Part shown: one piece after another, positions 8,684 to 17,376 of the stretch
How the letters are laid out: every line of letters begins with the position of its first letter
Position numbering within the stretch: position 1 is the stretch's first letter
Assembly (NCBI RefSeq): GCF_900166595.1
Contig: NZ_LT745763.1
Span: forward strand, 2,100,660-2,164,659
Reading direction: 5' to 3'
Length of the DNA: 64,000 nucleotides
DNA from: Virgibacillus dokdonensis
GTDB lineage: Bacteria; Bacillota; Bacilli; Bacillales; Amphibacillaceae
Program-made: the position numbers and the translations under genes
Notes under the pieces: model-generated
Seen by the model: only the letters and a program-made list of their open reading frames with translations
Database searches by the model: none
What the model was told of the DNA's origin: nothing

Positions 8684-9085
8684 TTACTGTTCCTGCGAAC
8701 AATAGGTATTCCAATCTCCAGATTTAATATACATTTCACACATAGATTGATTTTTTCCTTCTATATACACAAATGCGTCCAATTCCCCCTGCTTTGTAAA
8801 GACAGTTTGTATCATGCGTTCATACAAGTTATCATTTGCTTCACAGCTTGTATATCCTTCCAGTTCATCTAAAAGATGTAATCCAGCTTTATCAACTTGG
8901 TACAGCTCACCATACACTGCATCCAATTTATCGATCTTATGTAAGACGGGATAGCCTCTTTTCGTATCAAACAGTGTCCCTTTTACCCAACAATACTCTG
9001 AAATACAAATTGCTCCGCTTAATACATGATGGTTAGCTTGATTTTTTCGTAATGTACCATAACAAAATACGTAATAAGTTGTCAT
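8684..9085 (-). CDS. Gamma-glutamylcyclotransferase-family protein
   Basis: 133 residues with the family N-terminus YYVFCYGTLRKNQANHHVL (the YGTL substrate loop), a VKGTLFDTKRGYPVL segment and the YGELYQVD strand. Enzymes of this fold release 5-oxoproline from gamma-glutamyl amines or act as gamma-glutamylamine cyclotransferases; many bacterial members are uncharacterised. The frame is open to 9157, but ATG 9085 has AAAGGGAG just upstream and starts the conserved domain at residue 2, so that start is chosen. The bases beyond it lead to a Fur-like site and an insertion sequence. Confidence 0.85.
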   Translation of the reverse strand: MTTYYVFCYGTLRKNQANHHVLSGAICISEYCWVKGTLFDTKRGYPVLHKIDKLDAVYGELYQVDKAGLHLLDELEGYTSCEANDNLYERMIQTVFTKQGELDAFVYIEGKNQSMCEMYIKSGDWNTYCSQEQ

Positions 9086-9231
9086 TACATTCTCCCTTTT
9101 ATACAAATTATACCAAAATAATTTTGTAATGTTGTGGTAATTAAGTCTTAACTGCACAAATTTTTAAATTTTTCTTAAAGTAAACCAGATATGTTTAGTG
9201 TAGTAAATAAATCGATTTCAAACAAATGAAA

Positions 9232-9246
9232 TGATAATCATTATGA
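9232..9246 (+). promoter_or_regulatory. Fur-type operator
   Basis: TGATAATCATTATGA differs from the 7-1-7 Fur consensus TGATAATNATTATCA at one base. No iron gene follows: only a short frame (about 20 codons, from TTG near 9265) before the insertion sequence. The gene it once served may have been lost. Confidence 0.55.
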
Positions 9247-9426
9247 TACATATAGGAGTGCTATTGAAGTGCGTATTTTCAATAATAAAAGCTGTAAGCC
9301 ACCATAATCTTTTTATTTTTAAAGAATAAAACAATATGTACTGAAAAAAAGAGGTTGACTCAATAGAAAATAGCCCACAGCTTCATGATCTGCGCCCTGT
9401 CAAGTAGACAGTTAAAAAATAAAAAA

Positions 9427-10344
9427 TTATGCCACAGCCTGGCGCCGGTATTCTAATGGTGCTAGGCTGTTTAATCTCTTTTGGTATCGTTCCTCATTAT
9501 AAAATGTAATATACTTATCAATATCTTTTTCTAGCTCCTCAAAGTTCTTGTAATTCTTTAAGTCATAGATTTCACATTTAAAATGACCAAAGAAGCTTTC
9601 AATTGGTGCGTTATCAATACAATTACCTACACGTGACATACTGCGTTTCATCCCAGCTTCTGCCGTAAGATAACGATATTCCTTTGATGTGTATTGTGAA
9701 CCACGATCGCTGTGAATTAAAGGGGCTGCATCGGGATTTGCCTTTATAGCTTCTTTTAGCGTGTTCATAACCAAAGGATTGTCATTATAGCGCCCAACCT
9801 GATAGGCGACAATCGAACCGTCATAAAGATCTTTAATAGCACTTAAATAAGCCTTGTTACCAAAGCCATACGTCAGATGCGTAATATCCGTTACCCACTT
9901 CTCATTCGGATTCTCCGCAGTAAATTCACGATTCAAAATGTTTTCTTCAATATTGATATAGCTTGTCTTTGTGGAATAGCCATTCGAGCGACGAATATGC
10001 GATTTTAAGCCCATTTGAATCATTAAGCGTCTAATTCTTTTCTCGTCATATTGTTTCTTATATTTGCGATTGATCACCATAGTTATTCGACGATAGCCGA
10101 AGTTACCGTTATACTTTCTGAATTCCTCTTTCACTTTTTTCATGAGCCACTCATTTTCCCTTTGTCCTTCTGTAGGTTCATGTTTCAACCATTTATAGTA
10201 TCCAGATCGGGATACATCTAAAATTTCACAGAGTAATAGAATGGGTATTGTTGTCTCCTTGTGATAGTCATGAATCGCTTGAAATTTAGCTAGATGTTTA
10301 CCTAGTCGCGCTGTCCCATCCCCCTTTCGATTTCCTTCAACTTT
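9427..10344 (-). CDS. IS3-family transposase OrfB (expressed as OrfAB by -1 frameshift)
   Basis: Integrase-core protein with the rve/DDE signature. The visible order is WVTDITHL (first D), then IHSDRGSQYTSKEY (second D), then NAPIESFFGHFK (catalytic E). The HTH_21 region GNFGYRRITMVI precedes it. The frame has a TTG near 10188, but it is open up to the slip site A-AAA-AAG at 10341-10347 inside orfA. This is the normal IS3 arrangement: a -1 shift makes the active OrfAB transposase. No internal stops or missing catalytic residues, so the element may be active. Confidence 0.88.
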   Translation of the reverse strand, partial: KVEGNRKGDGTARLGKHLAKFQAIHDYHKETTIPILLLCEILDVSRSGYYKWLKHEPTEGQRENEWLMKKVKEEFRKYNGNFGYRRITMVINRKYKKQYDEKRIRRLMIQMGLKSHIRRSNGYSTKTSYINIEENILNREFTAENPNEKWVTDITHLTYGFGNKAYLSAIKDLYDGSIVAYQVGRYNDNPLVMNTLKEAIKANPDAAPLIHSDRGSQYTSKEYRYLTAEAGMKRSMSRVGNCIDNAPIESFFGHFKCEIYDLKNYKNFEELEKDIDKYITFYNEERYQKRLNSLAPLEYRRQAVA

Positions 10345-10997
10345 TTTAATAAGCCATTCTCCGCCTCTAAATACTGATTACGGTGTTCCAATTCTTTAAT
10401 ACGAAGTTGTAATTTCTCCTCTTCGGTAAAGCTAGCCTTTGTTTCTAGTGTTTTTCCACGACGATCCTGAAGACCCTGTTTCCCATCTTTTTCATATTTA
10501 CGCAGCCAGCTATATACTTGTTGATAAGAAACGTTATACTTTTTAGCCGCCTCATGATAATTGTGCTCGTTCGCAATCGTATATTGCACAATTTCAATGC
10601 GTTCTTGAAGTGTGGTTTTACGCCCTTTTGTCATGGTTTCTCTTCCTTTACTAGTAGATTTTATCTCTTTCCCACTAGTATACTGGTTTATCCATTGACG
10701 TAAAACCGAATTAGATGAAATATTAAACTTCTCACAAGTCATTCTCAGACTGCCTTCTCCATTTAGATAAAATTCAACAGCTTCCCTTTTCAGTTCGCCG
10801 GAATACTTCTTCCATGTCCTCGCTTCCTTTAAACCATCCACCCCATCTGCTTCGTATTTACGCACCCATGAGTTAATCGTAGTACGGTCAACAGCGTATT
10901 CTTTAGCAATCGTACTGACAGACGCCATCCCCTCAATCACACGTAATACCGCCTCGATTCTTTCATCTAACGTATGTTTACTTCTTCTTTTAGACAT
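10302..10997 (-). CDS. IS3-family transposase OrfA with three HTH units
   Basis: 231 residues, longer than the usual OrfA of about 100-170. Three helix-turn-helix units can be seen at about residues 8-55 (STIAKEYAVDRTTINSWVRKYEADG), 65-110 (CEKFNISSNSVLRQWINQY) and 125-175 (AAKKYNVSYQQVYSWLRKYEKDG). A leucine-rich coiled coil (LRIKELEHRNQYLEAENGLLKKL) follows. The first and third share the phrase SWxRKYExDGxxGL, so a domain duplication is likely. The frame extends to TTG 11012; ATG 10997 starts MSKRRSKHT and is preferred. The last codons overlap orfB across the slip site. Confidence 0.85.
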   Translation of the reverse strand: MSKRRSKHTLDERIEAVLRVIEGMASVSTIAKEYAVDRTTINSWVRKYEADGVDGLKEARTWKKYSGELKREAVEFYLNGEGSLRMTCEKFNISSNSVLRQWINQYTSGKEIKSTSKGRETMTKGRKTTLQERIEIVQYTIANEHNYHEAAKKYNVSYQQVYSWLRKYEKDGKQGLQDRRGKTLETKASFTEEEKLQLRIKELEHRNQYLEAENGLLKKLKEIERGMGQRD

Positions 10998-11124
10998 AGA
11001 AAATGCCCCCAATATCGTAGTAAAGAGTTTTTATTATTTCTCTGTCTACCATATTGGGAGCATATCATCATATTGAACGAGGGCTATTTTCTAACTATTG
11101 CTTTTTTGATAGTATGAAACGTTA

Positions 11125-11643
11125 CTATAATTTGTTTAAATAGTCACGTTGGAAGATACACATACGTAACACATCGTGATACCTTCCATTTACAAAAAAT
11201 TCTTCTTTTAAATCCGCTTCTACATAAAATCCTAGCTTTTTATAAATATGAATAGCTTTTTCATTTTGTTTATCAACAATGAGATATAATTTATGCAAGT
11301 TTAATGTTGAAAATGCATAGTCCATTGCTAATTGAGCAGCTGGAAGAGCGTAGCCATTACCTTGATGTTTTGGAGAAATTATAATTTCAAACTCTGCGTT
11401 TCTATGAACAAGATAATCAATATAAGCAATATCTACTAAGCCGATTCTTTCTCCTTTACTTTCTACTATAAACCTCCGTAAATGCTCATCCTGTGCATGT
11501 TTTTCATACATTTCCTTTAATCTTGCAAACGAGTAGTATGGTTCTTCAAACCAATAAGACATAATAATTGGGTCGTTTACCAATTCATGAATAAATGGTA
11601 AATCCTCTTCCTCTAAAGGCCGTAATCGTAAATCATGTTCCAC
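11125..11643 (-). CDS. speG: Spermidine N1-acetyltransferase
   Basis: Acetylates spermidine or spermine with acetyl-CoA and so lowers polyamine levels. The sequence follows Escherichia coli SpeG closely: DLRLRPLEEEDL, MSYWFEEPYYSFARL, RRFIVESKGERIGLV, AEFEIIISPKHQGNGYA, LNLHKLYLIVDKQNEKAIH and LRMCIFQRDYL. The expected length is about 173-186 residues; the GTG at 11643 gives 172 and has GGAGG 11 bases upstream. A TTG further out (11682) lacks support. It lies next to the IS3 element but is complete. No polyamine genes are adjacent. Confidence 0.9.
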   Translation of the reverse strand: MEHDLRLRPLEEEDLPFIHELVNDPIIMSYWFEEPYYSFARLKEMYEKHAQDEHLRRFIVESKGERIGLVDIAYIDYLVHRNAEFEIIISPKHQGNGYALPAAQLAMDYAFSTLNLHKLYLIVDKQNEKAIHIYKKLGFYVEADLKEEFFVNGRYHDVLRMCIFQRDYLNKL

Positions 11644-11877
11644 TTTTCTATATACCTCCACAATTAATTTAAATAACGACAAATTCTTTCAATAATTCTC
11701 TCCATCTAATTATATATGTTTACCTATAGAAAGAAAAAGATACTGCATTTCTACTTATTTATAAATAGCATTTTTCCAGGTTTGAAAGGCTTCTTCAACT
11801 AGTTGCAAAATGATTGTACAGCATCATCGTTGCTACATTTGATTATCCTCAGTATTTCAGAAATACTCTCCTGATCA

Positions 11878-12738
11878 TTATTTTAATCGTCCTTTTGCAA
11901 GAACAATAGGTTTTATGTCACTCATTGTAGCTTTGTATAACATGATATTTCCTGTTTGTTGTCTTCCATCGTTAATGGCTTCAGCATCAAAATTTTTATC
12001 TAATGCGATCGTCCATACAGCTTGATTCTCTTTCATTAGAACAATAGCAAGCGTCCCGTATTGAATAGTCTCCTCCCAACTAAATGTCTCTGAAGTGCCG
12101 TTTGTTATAACGGTAATTCCTTCTGGATGATTGATCACCTCAACTCCATCACCACGCCATTCACCAGACGTAACCGCTCCAACTTCATAATAAGATGTCC
12201 CATCCCCACGATCTCCATAGGTAGCTATAAATTGCTGTAAATTGTCATCTGAGGTTTTGTAAGTAACTGCCGCTATATCATTTGCTAACCACTTTATCTT
12301 GGGTGAACTTTTCAAGTCTTCTGGAAGCGTTTGGTGAGGCATTGCCAAAATGCCGAATCTTGAACGATAATATGTAGCTGTTTGCGTGTTTGTCTGCTTT
12401 TTTATAACTAATACTTCTTTAAAATTAGGTGAAATGCTAATGATATTTCTTACTTGCTGATTAGTTGAAACAAGCATCCAAGTATTTACAATTGCAAATA
12501 ACCCTAAGCAAACAACGACAAAAAGCCTCCACATCTTTGACAGACCTAGCAAAAACAAAAGCGCTAACGATAAAAAAACAGCAAAGCTTATATTAAAAAA
12601 ATAAAATAGACGATTATCAGTATATTCTACCTGAGGATAAATAGTAGGAAGAAATAAAAAAACAATCTGGCCACAAAATATCAGACCCGCTAATAGAAAC
12701 AGCAGCCAACCTGCTATACGTAATTTACTCTGTTTCAA
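11878..12738 (-). CDS. Membrane protein of unknown function, paired with Asp-box protein
   Basis: About 286 residues. Three hydrophobic segments at roughly 6-30, 45-65 and 70-95 are followed by a long soluble C-terminal part (about 190 residues) with few helices predicted by eye. That places a large domain at the outer face or in the cytoplasm. No known motif recognised. The preferred start is TTG 12738, which has GGAGGTGG 6 bases upstream and overlaps the end of the upstream gene by 14 bases. The two are therefore translationally coupled and very probably work together. No regulator or enzyme nearby suggests a substrate. Confidence 0.6.
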   Translation of the reverse strand: MKQSKLRIAGWLLFLLAGLIFCGQIVFLFLPTIYPQVEYTDNRLFYFFNISFAVFLSLALLFLLGLSKMWRLFVVVCLGLFAIVNTWMLVSTNQQVRNIISISPNFKEVLVIKKQTNTQTATYYRSRFGILAMPHQTLPEDLKSSPKIKWLANDIAAVTYKTSDDNLQQFIATYGDRGDGTSYYEVGAVTSGEWRGDGVEVINHPEGITVITNGTSETFSWEETIQYGTLAIVLMKENQAVWTIALDKNFDAEAINDGRQQTGNIMLYKATMSDIKPIVLAKGRLK

Positions 12739-13648
12739 CAGGATCCACCTCCGATACAAACTCCCATGTTTCTCCGCCGTCCATTGACTTAAACTTACCT
12801 TTTACATTTCCACCTTTATAATCCCCATTTGGCCCTTGCCTAACTAGCATAGTTAGTTCATTACCATTTTTTTCAGGAGTTTCAGCAATTACAAAATGAA
12901 GTGTGTATGTATCTGGCACATAAACTTTTGCTTGTTTCCATGTTTGCCCAGCATCCTTCGTCACATAAAGCTGCGGCTCTTGAGGGTTAATAGTACCATA
13001 AGACAAAAAGCCAGTCCGTTCATCAACAAAGCCCCCATCTGCAATTAACCTTGAAATATTAGGACTTGATGTTTTTTTCCAGCTTTTACCGCCGTCAAAA
13101 GTAAGATGGACACTGGAATATTCCTGAGACATAGTTCGATTACCTGAAAGAATGGCATAACCAAAATCATCATTCAAAAATGCTATTTTCCGAAATCGAA
13201 TAACTCCATAATTATCAACAATAATTGATGTGTTCCATGATTCCCCTTTGTTTAAGGAGTATGTTATTGCGACGTCCTTGTCTCCTTTCGGATGCAAAAA
13301 TACCGTTCTCTCCTTAGTAAGTATGTAACTTTGCGGAATCAGTTCATCCTTCCTTCCATTGTAATCTCCAGCAAACAAAAGATCTCTTTCTATCGGAACA
13401 CGGATCCAATTCTCCCCTTTGTTATAGGTTATAAACAGTTTTTCATTGTCAATAGCATGATCGACAACCTGATCTGTGACTAATGAATCCGTTATATTAT
13501 CATTTTCATGAGGATCACCTCCTTCTGAATGATCTGTTTCATCAGTATCCATCATTAAAGTGGTTTGATTACTTTGCTGATAAATAATTGTAGCAATAAT
13601 TAAACCGACCAACATAAGAGCGGACAAACTGGTCAAAAACGCTTTCAT
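12725..13648 (-). CDS. Membrane-anchored beta-propeller protein with Asp-box (BNR/Ycf48-like) repeats
   Basis: 307 residues. Residues 1-24 form an uncleaved membrane anchor (MKAFLTSLSALMLVGLIIAT). An Asp/His/Glu-rich linker (DTDETDHSEGGDPHEND) follows, then a domain with at least five Asp-box-like repeats: NKGENWIRV, NKGESWNTS, DGGKSWKKT, DAGQTWKQA and DGGETWEFV. The repeat S/T-x-D-x-G-x-T-W is typical of sialidase-like and Ycf48-type propellers, which bind proteins or glycans. No catalytic residues can be assigned, so a binding role outside the membrane is more likely than an enzyme. ATG has AAAGGAGG upstream. It overlaps the next gene. Confidence 0.7.
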   Translation of the reverse strand: MKAFLTSLSALMLVGLIIATIIYQQSNQTTLMMDTDETDHSEGGDPHENDNITDSLVTDQVVDHAIDNEKLFITYNKGENWIRVPIERDLLFAGDYNGRKDELIPQSYILTKERTVFLHPKGDKDVAITYSLNKGESWNTSIIVDNYGVIRFRKIAFLNDDFGYAILSGNRTMSQEYSSVHLTFDGGKSWKKTSSPNISRLIADGGFVDERTGFLSYGTINPQEPQLYVTKDAGQTWKQAKVYVPDTYTLHFVIAETPEKNGNELTMLVRQGPNGDYKGGNVKGKFKSMDGGETWEFVSEVDPVETE

Positions 13649-13785
13649 GAGGATTACCTCCTTTCTTAAAAGTAAGTTTATGCTCTAAATAACGAAAAAG
13701 TTCATCCCAAATTGCTAGCAATAACATATTATAGACATTTCCATATACAAAACTGCTACCCCTATTAATCTAGTATTATAAAAGC

Positions 13786-14448
13786 TTAAAAATAGAATAG
13801 CGTTATACCTATGGCAATAATCATAATATCGGCACATACATGGATGATCCACGAAAACCAAATTGTCTGGTTTCTCTCATTTACCTTATGAAAAACTATG
13901 GCGATCCCCCAAAGTCCTACAAAACAAGTGATAATTAAACTAGGGCTAAACCATAAGGCAATCATGGGTATATGGTAAGTTGCAAATAGCAAAGGGCTAA
14001 AAAAGTATCCGATTTTCCTGGGTAATTGAAAGAAAATAAACCCGCGAAAGAAGTACTCCTCTAACAAAGAATTAATAAAAGTAATATAGATGCCAACGAA
14101 AATAAACCCCGTGGCGCTTATACCTAATCTTCCAGTTATATCTCGCTTGATTTGGCTAACTGAGAAATAAGGAGATAGAAACAAATAAGCAGCTAAAACG
14201 ACGGAGGCAGATAATGCTCCAAGAAAAAGTAAGAGTAACCGATCTCTTCGGTTCATTTTATCTAAAGTTAGAACATCTCTAAAGCGAAAATCGCCAAATA
14301 GACGAGCGTATAACCACATTCCAAGAAAAAACAACGTCATTTTGCTTAATGATTTAACAACATAATTAACATCCATTCCATGCTCCACAAAGGCAAGTAA
14401 GGCACATATTAGACTAGAAACACTGATAATATAAGCTGACTTTTTCAT
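13786..14448 (-). CDS. CPBP family intramembrane metalloprotease
   Basis: 220 residues, with about seven hydrophobic segments. The conserved CPBP (CAAX prenyl protease 2/ABI) motifs are present: EEYFFRGFIF (the E-E-x-x-x-R motif, around residue 120) and a following His in FATYHIPM. The last motif is weaker. Such proteins are membrane proteases or scaffold proteins, often linked to peptide immunity. No bacteriocin gene was seen nearby. ATG has GAGGAG 6 bases upstream. Single gene. Confidence 0.85.
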   Translation of the reverse strand: MKKSAYIISVSSLICALLAFVEHGMDVNYVVKSLSKMTLFFLGMWLYARLFGDFRFRDVLTLDKMNRRDRLLLLFLGALSASVVLAAYLFLSPYFSVSQIKRDITGRLGISATGFIFVGIYITFINSLLEEYFFRGFIFFQLPRKIGYFFSPLLFATYHIPMIALWFSPSLIITCFVGLWGIAIVFHKVNERNQTIWFSWIIHVCADIMIIAIGITLFYF

Positions 14449-14555
14449 TGAAGTTCTCCTCAGAAGTATTTGTGCAAAAGGATTTCACTTCTTTTATTTA
14501 TTGAAGCTATTATAAGTAATGAAAATACAAAACGATTATCCTAGTTATGCTTATT

Positions 14556-14607
14556 TTAACATATAAAAGCCAACGATGACGAAGCTTCGTTGGCTTTTAT
14601 ATGTTAA
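14556..14607. terminator. Perfect 21-bp hairpin terminator
   Basis: Perfect inverted repeat (arms 14556-14576 and 14587-14607, loop of 10) with A/T tails on both sides. It lies between the cysteine synthase gene and the CPBP gene and can end transcription from the cysteine synthase unit on the minus strand. Confidence 0.8.
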
Positions 14608-14782
14608 TAATGCATAGATACGTGTAGTTATACCTTAGCTCTATTTTCCAATGAAAGATGAAGAAAAAGTTTGCTTATCGTTAAAAAAGCACCATGTCGG
14701 AAGTATTTATTTTGGTTATAGCAAAACCTTAACATCTTTATGAGAAATAGCGTCAGCGATGATACATAAAAGGATACCAATT

Positions 14783-15703
14783 TTATTCCGCAAATAAATT
14801 CATGCTTAAATAGCGTTCTCCAGAATCCGGAGCAATACAAACAACTTTCTTTCCTTTTCCAAGACGCTTAGCTGTTTGGATAGCTGCATATACCGCAGCA
14901 GCACCTGATAGACCAATAAAAATGCCTTCTTTTTGTCCAAGTTCTTTAAACAATTGAACTGCATCATCATCTGCAATTTGCATAATTTCATCGTAAATAG
15001 ACGTATTTAAAATCTCTGGTATAAAACCAGGGCTTGTGCCGACAAGCTTATGCTTACCAGGCTTTCCTCCTGATAAAACAGGAGATCCTTTTGGTTCTAC
15101 TACAGCGATATGGATGTGTGGAAGCTTTTCTTTTAATACTTCACCTGTACCAGTTACTGTTCCTCCAGTTCCTGCAGTACATACAAAAGCATCTAGCTCA
15201 CCTTCCATTTGCTCAAGTATTTCCAAAGCCGTTGTTGTTTTGTGAATATCCGGATTGGCCATATTTTCAAATTGTTGTGGAATAAAACTTCCAGGATGTT
15301 CTTTTTGTAACTCCAACGCTTTGTTTATTGCACCAGGCATCTTTTCTTCACTAGGCGTTAAAACAACTTCTGCACCATAAGCTTTAAGAATATTCCTTCG
15401 TTCAGCAGTACTATTATCGGGCATGACAATGATCGTTTTATACCCTTTTGCCGCCGCACTCATTGCTAATCCAATGCCAGTGTTTCCACTCGTAGGTTCA
15501 ATAATAGTATCACCTGGTTTCAATAATCCTTTTTCCTCCGCTACTTTAATCATATTATACGCGGCTCTATCTTTTACACTTCTACTGGGATTATACATCT
15601 CTAGTTTCACATATACGTCTGCAGCATGGTCAGGAACAAGTTTGTTTAATTTCAACATTGGCGTGTTTCCAATTAATTGACTAATATTTTCTACTACACG
15701 CAT
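14783..15703 (-). CDS. Cysteine synthase family protein (PLP-dependent)
   Basis: 306 residues, usual for O-acetylserine sulfhydrylases. Makes cysteine from O-acetylserine and sulfide, or a related beta-replacement. The PLP lysine is in PSRSVKDRAAYNMI, the substrate loop is TSGNTGIGLAMSA, and the glycine-rich phosphate loop is GTAGTGGTVTGTGEVL. Housekeeping CysK usually has PGGSVKDR; the PSRSVKDR form and the start RVVENISQLIGNTPMLKL recall B. subtilis YtkP. The frame is open to 15727, but ATG 15703 follows GGAGG by 8 bases. It is 29 bases after a PH-domain gene on the same strand. Confidence 0.9.
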   Translation of the reverse strand: MRVVENISQLIGNTPMLKLNKLVPDHAADVYVKLEMYNPSRSVKDRAAYNMIKVAEEKGLLKPGDTIIEPTSGNTGIGLAMSAAAKGYKTIIVMPDNSTAERRNILKAYGAEVVLTPSEEKMPGAINKALELQKEHPGSFIPQQFENMANPDIHKTTTALEILEQMEGELDAFVCTAGTGGTVTGTGEVLKEKLPHIHIAVVEPKGSPVLSGGKPGKHKLVGTSPGFIPEILNTSIYDEIMQIADDDAVQLFKELGQKEGIFIGLSGAAAVYAAIQTAKRLGKGKKVVCIAPDSGERYLSMNLFAE

Positions 15704-15732
15704 TTCCCCATCCTCCTTGTTAAACAAGTACT

Positions 15733-16158
15733 TTAAGAAAGTGATTGTTTCAACGACTTTTCCATTTTTATATGCGGGTTTATAGCAATAAGTGCTTGTA
15801 AAAATTGTTGTTTGTCTAGCGGTGATATACTTGTTACGTTAAATTTTCCACAATGCAATACAATTCGGTCAAGTGATAAAGCTGGCGCAGCAGCTAAAGG
15901 ATTTTTTTTCGCTTGAAAAACGACTTCAATCTCTTTTATATTTATCGTTTGACGAACAGGCCCATAGCGAATTTTAAGTTTTTCACCAATAATCCGATAA
16001 TCCGTGGCAAACCAAAACCATAATAAGAACACAATTAAAGGAAGGATTAGTAAAATAGACAACCCGTTTCCTGTAATTATCGGTATAAAAAATCCTATTA
16101 TAGAAATCCCCCATAAGAGAACAGTAATCCATTGATCCTTCTTGGAAGGAAACACCAT
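15733..16158 (-). CDS. PH-domain membrane protein (YyaB-like)
   Basis: 141 residues: two hydrophobic segments at about 8-25 and 28-48, then a bacterial PH-like domain (RIIGEKLKIRYGPVRQTINIKEIEVVFQAKKNP ... PLDKQQFLQALIAINPHI). In this family the short N-terminal membrane part anchors a cytoplasmic beta domain of unknown partner. The start ATG at 16158 has AGGAGG 7 bases upstream; an upstream ATG at 16188 has none. It is the first gene of a likely two-gene unit with the cysteine synthase, which may be chance. Confidence 0.75.
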   Translation of the reverse strand: MVFPSKKDQWITVLLWGISIIGFFIPIITGNGLSILLILPLIVFLLWFWFATDYRIIGEKLKIRYGPVRQTINIKEIEVVFQAKKNPLAAAPALSLDRIVLHCGKFNVTSISPLDKQQFLQALIAINPHIKMEKSLKQSLS

Positions 16159-16397
16159 ATATTTTCCTCCTGTATGTTTTTTATTCATTATAAAGGGAAT
16201 ACAACCTTTTTTCCAACTATACCTATTGGATTAACGTATGTACAGAATCGGCTTCGTCCCTTATAGAGAGTTTAAAGCAATACAGAAGTGTTCGATTTAA
16301 TGACACTTTCATTTTATATTGAATAAACACGCAACAATAAAAGATCCCAATTCCTTTGTCAAACTTAAGAAATCGGGATATTACTTTATAAAGAAAA

Positions 16398-16954
16398 TCA
16401 CCTATATAAATGATGTGTTGGATGAAACAAATCTTCCTCTGTTTTTCTTACAATGGAAAAGTTTTCAACATTGTAATGTCCATGCAGAGTATTATTATGA
16501 TGCTGGATAATTTGCTCTGCATGTAAAATATCGCTTCCTGTTGTAGAATGTCCATCACCTACTAATGTAACATCTAACCCATTAATCGTAGCTGTTCTGA
16601 CTGCGCTATCAATACAATGCTGGGTCGTACACCCCATCATAACTACATGTTCAATTTCTTCAGATTTAAAGTAATTTAAAAGTCCAGTTCCATAGAAAGA
16701 ATTTGTTGCGGTTTTATCAAAGAATGTTGTATTTTTAGGTATATGGATTTCCTCATGCACTTGAAAACCCTTCCCTTTGCCTTCTGCAACATCTAAATCC
16801 CTAACAAAGACAACAGAAATATTTAATTTACTTGATTTTTCAATGAACTATTGATATTTCTAATTAATTCCTCTTTTAAAAAAACGGCTCCATATTCTTT
16901 GTTTCCCTCTATTAGCTCTTGTTGTGCATCAATGATTAATAAAATTTGTTTCAA
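16398..16954 (-). pseudogene. Isochorismatase-family hydrolase, frameshifted
   Basis: Two frames together give a complete cysteine hydrolase of about 185 residues. The first starts at TTG 16954 (RBS GAAAGGGGGG) and has the catalytic Asp in ILLIIDAQQELIEG; it stops at about 16829. The second continues without overlap loss (KLNISVVFVRDLDVAEGKG, then the VVMMGCTTQHCIDSAVRTA active-site cysteine region). A single base missing in an A-run near 16838-16845 explains the break. The family includes nicotinamidase-like and isochorismatase enzymes. If the shift is a sequencing error in a homopolymer, the gene is intact. Confidence 0.75.
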
Positions 16955-17376
16955 ATAATGCCCCCCTTTCTTATTTTAGCAAACGATATCTTAAAGAAAC
17001 ATGTCCCTAGCTTCGTATTCGCTACGTCAATATTTACATGGTTAATTATACTATCTACCTCCTTAAATCAACTATTTGACAATATATTGAAGATTGAATT
17101 TTTATGATAGTTTAAATGTTACCATAATTAGGTGTTAAAGAACATTTTTTATAGTATGTGTTATGTTACTTTTATCTTTTTTAATGAGGCACAAATGAAG
17201 AAAGGAATTTCAATATTCTATCATAAAGCTAATAATTCTTCCCAACCATTCATAGGTCACTAACAAAACTATTTCACTTGCTAGTCTATATTATTAAGAA
17301 GAAAGTCTCTTTTCGAAAAAAGTTTAAACAGTAGCTAAGTTAACACATATGGAACGCGTACTTGTTTTTTTAAATA
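16955..17376. other. Intergenic region, no gene seen
   Basis: About 420 bases, A/T-rich, between the isochorismatase relic and fetB. It holds the presumed promoter of the relic and the 3' region of fetB. I see no reading frame, RNA fold or repeat worth naming. Confidence 0.4.

Larger units (their letters stand above)
9364..11093 (-). mobile_element. IS3-family insertion sequence (IS150-like)
   Basis: About 1.73 kb bounded by 13-bp perfect ends TAGAAAATAGCCC (9364-9376, complement at 11081-11093). The inverted match continues imperfectly for about 50 bases to a shared GTAGACAG block on each side. It carries overlapping orfA and orfB with a frameshift signal, as in IS3 elements. I could not find a clear 3-4 bp target duplication: the flanks are CAA on the left and ACT on the right. 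The element lies between a Fur-type operator and speG. Confidence 0.8.

Noticed and set aside
9361..9363. Target-site duplication of the IS3 element
   Set aside because: The flanking bases CAA and ACT do not repeat. I could not define a duplication without moving the ends.
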